This document shows positions 31,549 to 41,143 of a DNA stretch of 64,000 nucleotides, in pieces. The first letter of the stretch is position 1; each line of letters begins with the position of its first letter. The notes beneath the pieces were generated by a model that saw only the letters and a list, made by a program, of their open reading frames with translations, had not been told where the DNA came from and did no database searches. The translations under genes and the position numbers were made by a program. Origin of the DNA: Algoriphagus sp. NG3 (lineage in GTDB: Bacteria; Bacteroidota; Bacteroidia; Cytophagales; Cyclobacteriaceae); contig NZ_CP139421.1 in the NCBI RefSeq assembly GCF_034119865.1, forward strand, positions 372,001 through 436,000, given 5' to 3'.

Positions 31549-31575
31549 CAGGAGCGTACTACCAATACGCTCCTG
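31549..31575 (+). terminator. Hairpin between the anti-sigma and SusC genes
   Basis: CAGGAGCGTA pairs with TACGCTCCTG around a 7-nt loop. No T-run follows, so it may attenuate or mark an mRNA end rather than terminate fully. It separates the regulatory pair from the transporter genes. Confidence 0.5.
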
Positions 31576-31665
31576 CGAAATCAAAACAAATTTCATCCCC
31601 TGAATCGATCAGTTTCGCATGCTGAAATCAGGGAAAACTATGTTTCAATCTTTCAATTCAAAATT

Positions 31666-34600
31666 ATGCAAAAAATATTACCGTTTATAGCAATGTCTAT
31701 CAAACTATTGGCCAGGGGAATTGCAATGCTATGCATCACCGTCAGCCCTATATTTGCAAATACCTCCAAAGCGCAGATCAAGGGAATAGATGAGGTGTCT
31801 GTAGTATTGGAATCGCAGCCAAAAAACTTGCTTCAGTTTTTTAAAGCAATTGAGAAAAATTCTGAATTCAAATTTTTCTACACTGAGGAGGCCTTAAAAA
31901 ATGCCGGGAATATACAATATCTACAGTCTGGAAGCACCGTGGAGCAACATTTATACAAGGTTGCCAAGCAGACCAACTTGCGTTTTAAGCAGGTGAACAA
32001 CACAATCAGTGTTATTATTAAAAAAGATCTATCGGATCAACTGATAACTAAAGAGCTTGCCTTTGAAAAGATATCAGGGGTGGTTAAGGACCAATCAGGC
32101 GAACCTATGCCGGGAGTATCCATTTTGGTGAAAGGCACCGCTTCAGGCACGGTCACTGACATAGATGGATCTTATACGCTTGATGTAACTCCCGGGCAAA
32201 CGTTGTTGTTCTCCTTTATCGGATATGAGCAGCAGGAACTGACCGTAGGATCAGCTACAGTGCTCAATGTAGTCATGGCCCAAGCCGAAAACAGTCTGGA
32301 GGAATTTGTGGTAGTGGGCTATGGTCAGCAGCGTAGAGCCAACTTGACAGGAGCGGTGGACCAAGTGGAATCTGAAGTGTTTGAAAACAGGCCTATTTCT
32401 AATATTGCTCAGGGATTGGTAGGAGCTATACCAAATCTAAACATCAGGATGCTGGATGGTAAACCTACGCAATCTCCCTCGTTCAACGTGCGAGGTACTA
32501 CTTCTATCGGTCAGCAGGGGAGTGCGCTGGTGTTGATAGATGGGGTAGAAGGTGATCCCAGAATGCTGAACCCTAACGATATAGCCAGTGTCACTGTACT
32601 GAAAGACGCTGCTTCTGCTTCTATTTATGGCGCCAGAGCGGCATTTGGAGTAGTCTTGATCACCACCAAATCGGCTACTGAAGGAAAAATATCCGTTACC
32701 TATTCATCCAATTTTTCTTCTAAGTCCCCGACTACTATCCCGGACAATATCACTGAATCTTACCCTTGGGCAAAAGGCTTTAGCGATGCCTGGTCTAAGT
32801 GGAATGACAACGGAAATACGCCCACGGCAGTCAATAAGACCTTACCATTCTCTCCCGCTTACCTTGCGGAGATAAAAAGGAGATGGGAAGATCCCTCCCT
32901 GCCAAGAGTGGAGGTCGATCCCTCTACTGGAGAGTATCAATACTATTATAGCACTGACTGGTACAGGGAGCTATACAAGGATAGCTTTTTTGCTCAAGAC
33001 CATAACATAGCCGTGACAGGTGGCGATAAAAAGACTTCTTATTATGTGAGTGGACGGTACAATGGTCAAGACGGGTTGTTTCGTTACAATACAGATGATT
33101 ACGCTATGTATAACCTCCGTGCCAAAGGGACTATTCAGGTCACTCCTTGGCTACAGGTGGAAAACAACACAGATTATTCCCGAATGTCTTATCATCAACC
33201 CTTGAATGTGGGGGAGGGAAGTGGGATATGGAGAAATATGGCTGACGAAGGCCACCCACTGGCGCCTTTATTGAACCCTGACGGATCTTTGTCTTTTCCC
33301 GCAGCATATACGGTAGGGGATTATTACATAGGAAGAAATGCTGTGGATCAGGTTCAGCGCTTCCTGAAAAACCGGTTTGCAGCCAAGGCGGAGTTGTTTG
33401 ATAAGAAATTGACCCTTAATGGAAACTTTACTTTCCAGTCCAACGACAATAGCTATTTCCAAAAGAGGGTTCAGGTGCCTTACAGCAGATATGAAGGAGT
33501 GACCGGATATACCGGCACCAATACAAATGATCTTCAGGATCGGAGAAATACCACGCAATATTATGCCACTAACCTTTATGCCAATTACCTGAATACCTTT
33601 AAGGACACCCATAACCTGGGCTTGCTGGTTGGTTTCAATTATGAAACTTCTGTATATGAAAACCTGACAGCCAGACGGAATGGAATCGTATTCCCAGACG
33701 CTGAGGATATCAACCTAGCTCTTGGTCAAAGTATCGTTACCAATGGAGGACATCAAAAGTGGGCGATTGCAGGTTCTTTCTTCCGTGTGAATTACGATTA
33801 TCTGGGTAGATATCTGCTGGAAATAAACGGGCGCTACGATGGTTCCTCCAAATTCCCCACCGATCAGCAATGGGCATTCTTCCCTTCTGCATCTGTAGGC
33901 TGGGCGGTGTCTGAGGAGCAGTTTTGGAATGTGAAGCCGAGTATCCTGACCAGTCTGAAAATTCGGGCTTCCTATGGTTCTTTGGGTAACGGTAATATCA
34001 GCCCTTACTCCTTCACCGAGAATTTCTCTATTTCCCAATTGGGTAGAATTATTAACGGGCAAAGGCCACAAGCTACCAGTATGCCTGGGGTTGTGCCTGA
34101 GGGCCTTACCTGGGAAACCTCAACCACAGGTGACATAGGGCTGGATTTTGCCAGTGTAAACAACAAACTTCAATTTACTGCAGATTGGTATCGTCGTTGG
34201 ACCACAGATATGTTTACAGTAGGGCCGATTTTGCCCGCAATCTATGGCACCACCGTACCAAAAGGAAACTACGCCGACCTCGAGACTACAGGCTGGGAGG
34301 CTACGGTTACATGGAATGATAACCTTATAGTGGCAGATAAGCCTTTCAACTATAGCGTAAGAGTTGCCATGTCAGATTACAAGGCGTACATCACCAAATA
34401 CAACAATCCGGATAAGAACCTGACCGATTACTATGAAGGTCAGCGAATCGGTGAAATCTGGGGATATCAGGTGGAAGGCTTGTTCCGCTCTGACGAGGAA
34501 ATCCTCAACTCACCTTCCCAGTCAAATATCCGCAATACCAATACCCGTAAAAACTATGTGGGTGATTTGAAATTCAAAAACCTGGATGGGGATGATGTCA

Positions 34601-35208
34601 TCTATCATGGATCGAATCAGGTAGGGGATTCTGGTGACAAATCCATTATAGGCAACTCAGAGCCTCGCTATTCCTATGGTGTTAATTTGAATGCCGAATG
34701 GAATGGATTCTTTGTTGCTGCTTTCTTCCAGGGTGTTTTGAAGCAGGACTGGTATCCATCCGGTGAATCCCGCTTCTGGGGACAGTATAACCGCCCCTAC
34801 AATCAATACCCTAGCTGGCATGAGGACAATATGTTCCGTGAGGAACTTGGGAATTTTGACGCATACCTGCCAAGGTTGGTAGGGTACGTAGCTTTAGGCG
34901 ACGACAGGGCCCTAAGTATTCCAAATGATCGGTTCATACAGAATGTAGCTTACATCCGTCTTCGAAACATACAGGTAGGATACACGCTACCGCAGCATTT
35001 GACATCGAAAATCAAAGCAAATGATGTGAAAATCTACCTATCAGCTGAAAACCTATGGACCTGGTCTTCCCTTTACAAATGGACCAAAGATACAGATGTG
35101 ACAAGTATCTATGGGTCTGACCGTGATCTAAGCGGAGGGACCAGCGGGGATGGATATAACTATCCTATGCTAAAGGCGATTTCAGCAGGACTAACAATTA
35201 ACTTCTAA
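31666..35208 (+). CDS. SusC-family TonB-dependent receptor with STN signalling domain
   Basis: This 1180-residue protein has a signal sequence (IAMLCITVSPIFANTSKAQ). A secretin/TonB STN domain follows at about 45-120 (LLQFFKAIEKNSEFKFFYTEE ... VAKQTNLRFKQVNNTISVII), then a carboxypeptidase-like domain (ISGVVKDQSGEPMPGVSILVKGTASGTVTDIDG), a plug (LVLIDGVEGDPRMLNPNDIASVTVLKDAASASIYGARAAFGVVLITTK) and a barrel ending LTINF. The STN domain marks it as the sensor-transporter of the ECF/FecR pair directly upstream, so it both imports and reports its ligand. It is followed by its SusD partner after 11 bp. Phosphate-ester-rich substrates are suggested only by the phosphatase-family gene downstream. 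Confidence 0.92.
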   Translation: MQKILPFIAMSIKLLARGIAMLCITVSPIFANTSKAQIKGIDEVSVVLESQPKNLLQFFKAIEKNSEFKFFYTEEALKNAGNIQYLQSGSTVEQHLYKVAKQTNLRFKQVNNTISVIIKKDLSDQLITKELAFEKISGVVKDQSGEPMPGVSILVKGTASGTVTDIDGSYTLDVTPGQTLLFSFIGYEQQELTVGSATVLNVVMAQAENSLEEFVVVGYGQQRRANLTGAVDQVESEVFENRPISNIAQGLVGAIPNLNIRMLDGKPTQSPSFNVRGTTSIGQQGSALVLIDGVEGDPRMLNPNDIASVTVLKDAASASIYGARAAFGVVLITTKSATEGKISVTYSSNFSSKSPTTIPDNITESYPWAKGFSDAWSKWNDNGNTPTAVNKTLPFSPAYLAEIKRRWEDPSLPRVEVDPSTGEYQYYYSTDWYRELYKDSFFAQDHNIAVTGGDKKTSYYVSGRYNGQDGLFRYNTDDYAMYNLRAKGTIQVTPWLQVENNTDYSRMSYHQPLNVGEGSGIWRNMADEGHPLAPLLNPDGSLSFPAAYTVGDYYIGRNAVDQVQRFLKNRFAAKAELFDKKLTLNGNFTFQSNDNSYFQKRVQVPYSRYEGVTGYTGTNTNDLQDRRNTTQYYATNLYANYLNTFKDTHNLGLLVGFNYETSVYENLTARRNGIVFPDAEDINLALGQSIVTNGGHQKWAIAGSFFRVNYDYLGRYLLEINGRYDGSSKFPTDQQWAFFPSASVGWAVSEEQFWNVKPSILTSLKIRASYGSLGNGNISPYSFTENFSISQLGRIINGQRPQATSMPGVVPEGLTWETSTTGDIGLDFASVNNKLQFTADWYRRWTTDMFTVGPILPAIYGTTVPKGNYADLETTGWEATVTWNDNLIVADKPFNYSVRVAMSDYKAYITKYNNPDKNLTDYYEGQRIGEIWGYQVEGLFRSDEEILNSPSQSNIRNTNTRKNYVGDLKFKNLDGDDVIYHGSNQVGDSGDKSIIGNSEPRYSYGVNLNAEWNGFFVAAFFQGVLKQDWYPSGESRFWGQYNRPYNQYPSWHEDNMFREELGNFDAYLPRLVGYVALGDDRALSIPNDRFIQNVAYIRLRNIQVGYTLPQHLTSKIKANDVKIYLSAENLWTWSSLYKWTKDTDVTSIYGSDRDLSGGTSGDGYNYPMLKAISAGLTINF

Positions 35209-35219
35209 TTCGAACAGTC

Positions 35220-36986
35220 ATGAAGAATATTCATTATATAATACCATTCCTTTTATTAGCTGCTTTCACTTCCTGCAATCTGGACGAATATCCAGTGGAT
35301 ACTGCCAGCAATCAGGCCATATTCGGTTCTGCCACAGGGCTGGAACTTTATAGCAATTCATTTTACAACATCCTGCCGGGTACCGACGTGGGTGTTTTTC
35401 AAGGTGATGATGCTTCGGATCTTGTCGCCAGAAATGGCGTGGATACCTACTTGTCCGTGAATGCTTTGAGCCCCGCCACTAGCTCAGGTTGGTCTTGGGG
35501 CGCCTTGCGAAACATTAACTATTTTATCGAAAACGCACAAACGAGCACGGTTGCGGAAAAGAACAATTATATCGGGGTCGCAAGATTCTTTAGAGCCTTG
35601 TTTTATTTTGATAAGGTAACTCGCTTCGGCGATGTGCCATGGATTGACCGGACAATTGAGATCACAGACAGTGTGACGCTCTATGGGCCACGAGATGACA
35701 GGTTTATGGTCATGGATAAAGTCCTGGAGGATTTGGATTTTGCTATCGAAAACATCACGTTGACCTCCGATGCTTCATCAACCAGGATCACCAAAAACGT
35801 AGCTAGGGCTTATAAAACCAGAATTGCCTTGTTTGAAGCATCTTTTAGAAAATACCATGTTGAATATGGGATGTCAGGTACTGCCAATGAATGGTTTCAA
35901 GAAGTAGTAAATACGGCAAACGAGATCACTGGCTTTAGCCTCCATCAGGCAGCACAGGTGGATCGATCCTATAGAGAGATTTTCATTACAAAATCGCCTT
36001 TTGCGGACGAGACTATTCTGGCCGTGGCTTTGGATGCTAGTCTCCAGGTTTTCAGTTCGGCTAACAGACGGTTTATCAGCCCTACCTATGGAAACAGACC
36101 TAGCCTGACCCGTAATTTCGTTAATACTTACCTGAATTTAGACGGAACATCATTTACCGATAATCCTGACTATAAGACTACTCCATTTGTTGAAGAAGTA
36201 AAGAACCGTGATCTACGCCTGAAGCAAACGGTGCGTCTGGGAGACTACCACCGTACAGAGAATGGTGTTCCTGTAGTGGCTCCCCCAAACTTCAACCAGA
36301 CCTTTACAGGATATCAACCGATCAAATGGTGTTATGATGAGCGTTTTCCTTACGATGATGAAAGTCGGAATGACAACGCCCATATTATCATGAGATATGC
36401 CGAAGTGTTATTGAACAAAGCTGAGGCACTGGCGGAACTGGGCGCTATGACTCCAGGTCAATGGAGTGAGACCATTGGAGCCCTTCGTGCCCGCGCCGGG
36501 ATCACAGGAAGTACCCTGACTAGTCTGCCTACCCAAGCAGATCCATACTTGGTTAATTACTATAAGGGGAAATTTACAGACCCCGTTTTATTGGAAGTAA
36601 TCAGGGAACGGGCAGTAGAGTTGGTCTTTGAAGGTCTTAGGCCAGATGATTTGCGAAGATGGCATCTCGGCGAACTTTTTGCTGAATCACCAATGAACGG
36701 CATGTATGTTCCCGGGTTGGGAGAATATGACCTAAACAGTGATGGTATAATGGATGTGTATTTCTACCAAGGTACCAAGCCCGAGTCCTCCAACCCAGCC
36801 ATTGCCTTTGTAGATGTAAGTACCTCTTCGGGAGCAGGTAGGCTTCAGCTTTCTAACGGTACTTCCGGTGAAATATTCTTCAATCCAGGAGTTAGAGAAT
36901 GGTTGGATAAAAAATACCTTTATCCGATCCCGGAGTCTGACTTGATCCGAAATCCTGCATTGGGACAAAATCCTGGTTGGGAATAA
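35220..36986 (+). CDS. RagB/SusD family substrate-binding lipoprotein
   Basis: This 588-residue lipoprotein has lipobox AAFTSCNLDEYP and a SusD fold: N-terminal SusD-like segment with TPR-like helices (AEKNNYIGVARFFRALFYFDKVTRFGDVPWIDR), and a C-terminal half with RYAEVLLNKAEALAELG, IRERAVELVFEGLRPDDLRRW and the final LYPIPESDLIRNPALGQNPGW. It sits over the SusC pore on the cell surface and captures the substrate. It is 11 bp after the SusC gene and co-transcribed. The long residue 480-550 insert with DLNSDGIMDVYFYQGTK may form a calcium-binding loop (DLNSDGIMD). Confidence 0.92.
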   Translation: MKNIHYIIPFLLLAAFTSCNLDEYPVDTASNQAIFGSATGLELYSNSFYNILPGTDVGVFQGDDASDLVARNGVDTYLSVNALSPATSSGWSWGALRNINYFIENAQTSTVAEKNNYIGVARFFRALFYFDKVTRFGDVPWIDRTIEITDSVTLYGPRDDRFMVMDKVLEDLDFAIENITLTSDASSTRITKNVARAYKTRIALFEASFRKYHVEYGMSGTANEWFQEVVNTANEITGFSLHQAAQVDRSYREIFITKSPFADETILAVALDASLQVFSSANRRFISPTYGNRPSLTRNFVNTYLNLDGTSFTDNPDYKTTPFVEEVKNRDLRLKQTVRLGDYHRTENGVPVVAPPNFNQTFTGYQPIKWCYDERFPYDDESRNDNAHIIMRYAEVLLNKAEALAELGAMTPGQWSETIGALRARAGITGSTLTSLPTQADPYLVNYYKGKFTDPVLLEVIRERAVELVFEGLRPDDLRRWHLGELFAESPMNGMYVPGLGEYDLNSDGIMDVYFYQGTKPESSNPAIAFVDVSTSSGAGRLQLSNGTSGEIFFNPGVREWLDKKYLYPIPESDLIRNPALGQNPGWE

Positions 36987-37061
36987 ACAAAAGTTTTTGA
37001 ATCAAATACGTCTCGTAAGCCTTTCCATTAGTGGCTTATGGTACGTTTTAACCCATGTGAA

Positions 37062-37174
37062 ATGAAATCGAGCCTGCCTACCGGACAGTCAGGCATGTCG
37101 AGAGCGACACACACTGAGATGATTATAAGCCATGCGAGATTCCATATGACCATTGAAAATCTAATTATAAACAG
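37062..37174 (+). repeat. 5'-leader repeat element ahead of the phosphatase-family gene
   Basis: The element starts ATGAAATCGAGC, contains a GCCTGCCTACCGGACAGTCA dyad and CACACACTGAGATGATTAT, then GCGAGATTCCAT, GACCATTGAAAA and TTATAAACAG. CAT ends at 37145, 29 nt before the ATG at 37175. Confidence 0.65.
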
Positions 37175-38017
37175 ATGAAAAATTATTTAGTACTTATCGT
37201 TGCTCTACTAGTATCTCTATCGGCTTTTTCTCAGCAAGAGGCTGAAATAAAGGTGGCTAGTTACAATATCAGGATGGATACTCCACAGGATAGTATGAAT
37301 GCTTGGCCGCTCCGGAAAGAGAACGTGAAAGCCTTAATCCAATACCATGGTTTTGATATCGTGGGCACCCAGGAAGGGTTTATCCATCAACTTAATAACC
37401 TGCTCGAAATGCCAGGTTTTGCTTTTGTGGGAGCAGGAAGAGATGATGGTAAGACTGGCGGAGAGCATTCTGCGATATTTTATAAAACTGACCGATTTGA
37501 GGTAGTTGAGTCAGGGGATTTCTGGCTGAGCGAGACGCCGGATAAACCTGGATTGGGGTGGGATGCGACCTGCTGTAACAGGATTGCCTCTTGGGCTTTG
37601 TTTAAGGATAAGAAATCCGAAAAGGAGTTTTACGTGTTCAATGCACATTTTGACCATCAAGGCGTAGTGGCCAGAAGAGAATCAGGAAAGCTTATGGTTG
37701 AAAAAATGAAGGAAATCGCCAAAAACAAGCCGGTTATCTGTACAGGTGACTTCAATTCCACACCCGATACTGAGCAAATCATAGGATTGTCTACATTTCT
37801 AAAGGATTCCTATACCGTGACGAAGATGCCTCCCTATGGACCGGTAGGCACTACAAATTCCTTTCGATTTACTGCACCTATGAAAAATCGAATAGATTAT
37901 GTTTTTGTAAGTGAAGATTTTGTTGTTTCCAAATATGCTGTATTAACAGATGCTAGGGATCAACGCTATCCTTCTGATCATCTGCCTGTAGTAGCCACCG
38001 TGCGCTTTGCAAACTAG
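37175..38017 (+). CDS. Secreted endonuclease/exonuclease/phosphatase-family protein
   Basis: This 280-residue protein has a signal peptide (VLIVALLVSLSAFSQQ) and the EEP fold: VASYNIR, DIVGTQEGF (metal-binding Glu), NAHFDHQG (catalytic His), TGDFNSTPDTEQI (Asp/Asn) and a final YPSDHLPVVATVRF (SDH motif). The family cleaves phosphodiesters or phosphomonoesters of nucleic acids, lipids or inositol phosphates. Short secreted members of this kind in Bacteroidota often accompany SusC/D and may release phosphate or sugar phosphates at the surface. It has its own leader element and lies 188 bp after SusD, so it may be a separate transcription or translation unit. Confidence 0.88.
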   Translation: MKNYLVLIVALLVSLSAFSQQEAEIKVASYNIRMDTPQDSMNAWPLRKENVKALIQYHGFDIVGTQEGFIHQLNNLLEMPGFAFVGAGRDDGKTGGEHSAIFYKTDRFEVVESGDFWLSETPDKPGLGWDATCCNRIASWALFKDKKSEKEFYVFNAHFDHQGVVARRESGKLMVEKMKEIAKNKPVICTGDFNSTPDTEQIIGLSTFLKDSYTVTKMPPYGPVGTTNSFRFTAPMKNRIDYVFVSEDFVVSKYAVLTDARDQRYPSDHLPVVATVRFAN

Positions 38018-38029
38018 TCATGCTATTTC

Positions 38030-38117
38030 GGGATTGCTGAAACACGTTCGCATGAAAAATCGGATGATCATTCGAAATGATAGCTTTTGATCTATTATTG
38101 GGTTTTTCAGCAGCCCT
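38030..38117 (+). mobile_element. Internally deleted MITE copy
   Basis: Left end GGGATTGCTGAAA and right end GGTTTTTCAGCAGCCCT flank only about 55 bp that match the right part of the longer elements (ATGATCATTC..ATGATAGCTTTTGATCTATTATTG). It abuts the next copy with four bases between them. Confidence 0.55.
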
Positions 38118-38121
38118 ATTA

Positions 38122-38405
38122 AGGGTCTGCTGAAAAAGTCTCAGCTATGCCAGGCCTGCCTACCGGACAGGCAGGTTCAAGGAGGCCGATTGAAGATGTA
38201 TGCTTATACTTCGAATGAGGCCAACGTAGAAGATGGTATGGCTGAGGCTAGCATGATAATCAAGATTTTAACATTTATGGTGTTTGGCTAAAGACCTCTT
38301 TTCGTCAAAAAGCTTGCACTTGCTTAAAAATAGCACGCATGAAAAATGAGCTAATCAGTCAAAATGATAGCTTTTAATCTATTATTGCGTTATTCAGCAT
38401 GCCCT
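38122..38405 (+). mobile_element. MITE copy with AGGG..GCTGAAAAA terminal inverted repeats
   Basis: This 284-bp element begins AGGGTCTGCTGAAAAAGTCT and ends TTATTCAGCATGCCCT. The interior (CAGCTATGCCAGGCC, a CCTGCCTACCGGACAGGCAGG dyad, TACTTCGAATGAGGCCAACG, AAGATGGTATGGCTGAGGCT) is shared with 54095-54400. No coding sequence is present, so it would need a transposase in trans. Confidence 0.6.
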
Positions 38406-38545
38406 ATTTAGGAGAAGTAGAAAGCCATTGAGAAATACCTCGATGGCTTTTTTATTTAGGTCGTACATCCCGGGAACGGCAAGGAGTGTATCGTAGATGG
38501 GGTCAAGTGCTAATTAGCCATAGCTTCATTGGTTATATAAACACT
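38406..38545. other. Gap with possible terminator between MITE and lipoprotein gene
   Basis: GCCATTGAGAAATACCTCGATGGC at about 38423-38446 is a hairpin with a T-run on the plus strand (TTTTTTATTT), so it could be a rightward terminator for the upstream region. No gene is seen. Confidence 0.4.
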
Positions 38546-38860
38546 CTAATCCCCCGTTCCTTCATAGGAGGGAATCAGATCTCTATACCATTCATTCAGA
38601 TCCCCGTCCACAAAGATGAACTGGTAAAATTCATCCGTATAGGGGTAGTTTCTATAGGAGAGCACCTCAACCTCTTTCTCGCCCTCCATACGCTTTTCTG
38701 AAATAGTATAGTTTTTTCCAAGTATTTCTGTCAATGCCTGTTTGCTCATCCCCAGGTGAAGTTGGCTCATGGTATTTGAATTTAATCTGGAAAGAACCAT
38801 GGGGGAACAGGCAGAAAATACCAATACTAAAAAGATGCCTGTGAAAATATGCTTCATCAT
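38546..38860 (-). CDS. Small BamE/SmpA-like lipoprotein
   Basis: This 104-residue lipoprotein has lipobox LVLVFSACSP at residues 12-21 and a BamE/SmpA/OmlA-like core, LHLGMSKQALTEILGKNYTISEKR followed by beta strands (VEVLSYRNY ... FYQFIFVDGDLNEWYRDLIP). Members are periplasmic helper lipoproteins, but in Bacteroidota the small ones have no proven function. The first ATG at 38860 is followed by another at 38857; either could be used. The gene faces leftwards and stands alone between repeats and the SusR-like gene. Confidence 0.7.
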   Translation of the reverse strand: MMKHIFTGIFLVLVFSACSPMVLSRLNSNTMSQLHLGMSKQALTEILGKNYTISEKRMEGEKEVEVLSYRNYPYTDEFYQFIFVDGDLNEWYRDLIPSYEGTGD

Positions 38861-39395
38861 AAGTTTTTGATGTGTTTACGTATTAACAAGGTTTGAATGT
38901 TGTCTTTTGCGAAGCAATTGCATGGTGTAATGATCCTTGGCTGCCAACAGCCCATAGCTCACATGGCGATAACCCACTAAATGAAAATGTATGCCCAGAA
39001 AACAACGGTAACTATATCACTTTATAAGGATTGAAAACTGGCGAAAGCGTTCCCGCCAAATTTTTCGGTAACAAGCTTAAGCATTTTAGTGCCATTTTTT
39101 TAGAAAAGCAGATTGTGGACTTCGTGTTAGGTCAAGATGAGAGGTTTATCCTCAGGAAGTTTTGGGGAAAAAGAAGGTCAGATCGATAAAATGAGTGGGG
39201 ATCGAAGTAGTTATTGGAGAGGTAATTTGAAAATGGATATTAACTTTATTCAAAGTTATTTTTAAAATTGATACTTTTTAAGCGGGAATTGATTGATAAA
39301 ATCCCCCTTAGTAAGCAGAAAGGACTTCTGTTACTTTTATATTGCAGCTTGTATTCAGCATGAATTAACCCACAATAACTTCCGATATACTAAGG
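38861..39395. other. Intergenic region upstream of the SusR-like gene
   Basis: No gene or repeat family is seen in 535 bp. The last 150 bp are AT-rich and must contain the regulator's promoter, but no boxes were certain. Confidence 0.35.
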
Positions 39396-40973
39396 ATGCG
39401 ATATCTTTTTATAGTCTTCTTTTTAGTCCCTTTATTAGGCTTTTCTCAGGAATCGAATCATGCATTATTTTTAGAATTAGACCAGGCGATAGCCCGGAAG
39501 GATGAGTATGAGTCAATTAGACGAAAGGAGATTCAAGATTTGCAAGATAAAATAGGTGCCATTTCAGAGGAGAATCACCTACAACTATTTACCGAATTCC
39601 AACATTTGCACGAGGCCTTGTACACCCTGGATTTTGAAGAGGCTATGAACTCTTCTTTAGGAATGTTGGAGCAGGCCAAGTTCTTGGAGGATCCCGAATT
39701 AATAGCTCAAGCTAGAATTAAAATCAGTTCCACGTTATTGGCAGCAGGGATTTTCAGCGAAACTAAGGATACGCTGAGGACTATAGACAGCAAGCAGTTG
39801 GACCAGAAAACCCAATCTGAATATTTTTTCATTTTTTCCAGATTATATATTGACATGGCTGATTACTATCAACAGGCCGTTTATTATGATCCCTTTAGGG
39901 AATTGGGAATCAGTTATCTGGATTCGGCGGTAACAGTGGTGGATCGAAACTCTTCGCACTACTATTCTTATAAAGGCTTGAAGAACATCAGGCTGGGAGA
40001 GTTTGATGAGGCAGTCCAAAACTACGACCTGCTATTTGATAACTATACGCTAAAGGGAAGGCAATATGCCATTGATGCAAGTACATATTCCTATGCGCTG
40101 GAGCAGGTGGGGCGAACGGATGAGGCAATGGCTTGGCTGGTTCGTGCAGCTATTATGGATATAAAATTGGCAAATAAGGAGAATTTTGCATTGATAAAGT
40201 TGGCAGATATTCTATATCAACAAGGCAACATAAAACTTTCCAGCAAATACCTCAATGTGACCTTGGACGATGCTACCAAATATGGGGCATTGCAGCGGAA
40301 ATTTCAGATTTCTCAGCTTCGTCCCATTATAGAAACTGAGAAGCTCAATATAGCTGAAAAACAAAAATCAATATTTCAGCAATATGCCATTGCGGTCACA
40401 GTACTTTCATTAGTTGTACTGATGTCACTAGTTGTGCTTTTTACTCAGTATAAAAAATTAAAGACCGCAAAAGATCAAATCAATGAGAGAAATATTAAGC
40501 TGAGGGAGGTGAACCTGATCAAGGAGGAATACATCGGCTTTTTCTTTAATACCAATTCGGACTACATAGACCAAATGGAGCTTTTCCGCCAAAAAATAGA
40601 CAATAAAATCACCCAAAATAAGGTGCATGAAATCCGACCCATTTTGAATAGCTTCAATGTCAAAAAGGATCGGGAGAAAATGTATCAGACCTTTGATCAG
40701 GCATTTTTGAAGATATTTCCGGATTTTATTTCCAAATACAATTTACTTTTTGAACCGGAGCATCAGGTAAAACTGGAAGACTCTAATACACTCAATACAG
40801 AGTTGAGGATTTATGCACTGGTTAGGTTAGGCATCCATAGCACAGATAAGATTGCACATATTTTAAACTATTCTGTCAATACTATTAACACGTATAAAAC
40901 GCGTGTTAAGAATAAATCAAAAATCCCCAATGAAGACTTCGAAAAGGAGATAAAGAAAATTCAATTTACTTAA
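39396..40973 (+). CDS. susR-like: SusR-like transmembrane transcriptional regulator (DUF6377 type)
   Basis: This 525-residue protein has a signal-like N-terminus (YLFIVFFLVPLLGFSQ), a periplasmic TPR-like region (residues 20-320), one membrane helix at about 333-352 (AIAVTVLSLVVLMSLVVLFT), a coiled-coil and a cytoplasmic C-terminal domain. That domain includes NLIKEEYIGFFFNTNSDYIDQMELFR and an HTH near the end (ALVRLGIHSTDKIAHILNYSVNTINTYKTRVKNKSK). This architecture is that of SusR, the maltose-sensing activator of the Bacteroides starch locus. It is followed by SusC, SusD, SusE/F and three glycoside hydrolase genes, so control of the starch locus is a strong inference. An 860-bp gap separates it from SusC. 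Confidence 0.8.
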   Translation: MRYLFIVFFLVPLLGFSQESNHALFLELDQAIARKDEYESIRRKEIQDLQDKIGAISEENHLQLFTEFQHLHEALYTLDFEEAMNSSLGMLEQAKFLEDPELIAQARIKISSTLLAAGIFSETKDTLRTIDSKQLDQKTQSEYFFIFSRLYIDMADYYQQAVYYDPFRELGISYLDSAVTVVDRNSSHYYSYKGLKNIRLGEFDEAVQNYDLLFDNYTLKGRQYAIDASTYSYALEQVGRTDEAMAWLVRAAIMDIKLANKENFALIKLADILYQQGNIKLSSKYLNVTLDDATKYGALQRKFQISQLRPIIETEKLNIAEKQKSIFQQYAIAVTVLSLVVLMSLVVLFTQYKKLKTAKDQINERNIKLREVNLIKEEYIGFFFNTNSDYIDQMELFRQKIDNKITQNKVHEIRPILNSFNVKKDREKMYQTFDQAFLKIFPDFISKYNLLFEPEHQVKLEDSNTLNTELRIYALVRLGIHSTDKIAHILNYSVNTINTYKTRVKNKSKIPNEDFEKEIKKIQFT

Positions 40974-41021
40974 ATATGTATATCCGCTTTCTCGTCAGTA
41001 TCCAAATTTTATAAATGTCCA

Positions 41022-41143
41022 CCTCGACTTCGCTCGGTGACCGTTGATGTATTAAGTTGGGTAGGGGAGGAAAATGCGGCGCAGCCGCATTTTCCTCCCC
41101 TACCATCATTAAGCCCGAATCCGGAGGCCGAGCGAAGTCGAGG
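41022..41143. repeat. Nested double palindrome downstream of the SusR-like gene
   Basis: The outer arms CCTCGACTTCGCTCGG (41022-41037) and CCGAGCGAAGTCGAGG (41128-41143) are perfect. Inside lies a 21-bp perfect stem, 41060-41080 with 41084-41104, around GCA. It could end both the regulator transcript and anything from the other side. Confidence 0.75.

Noticed and set aside
39280..39505. 70-codon frame around the SusR-like start
   Set aside because: It overlaps the true start at 39396 in another frame and shows no features.
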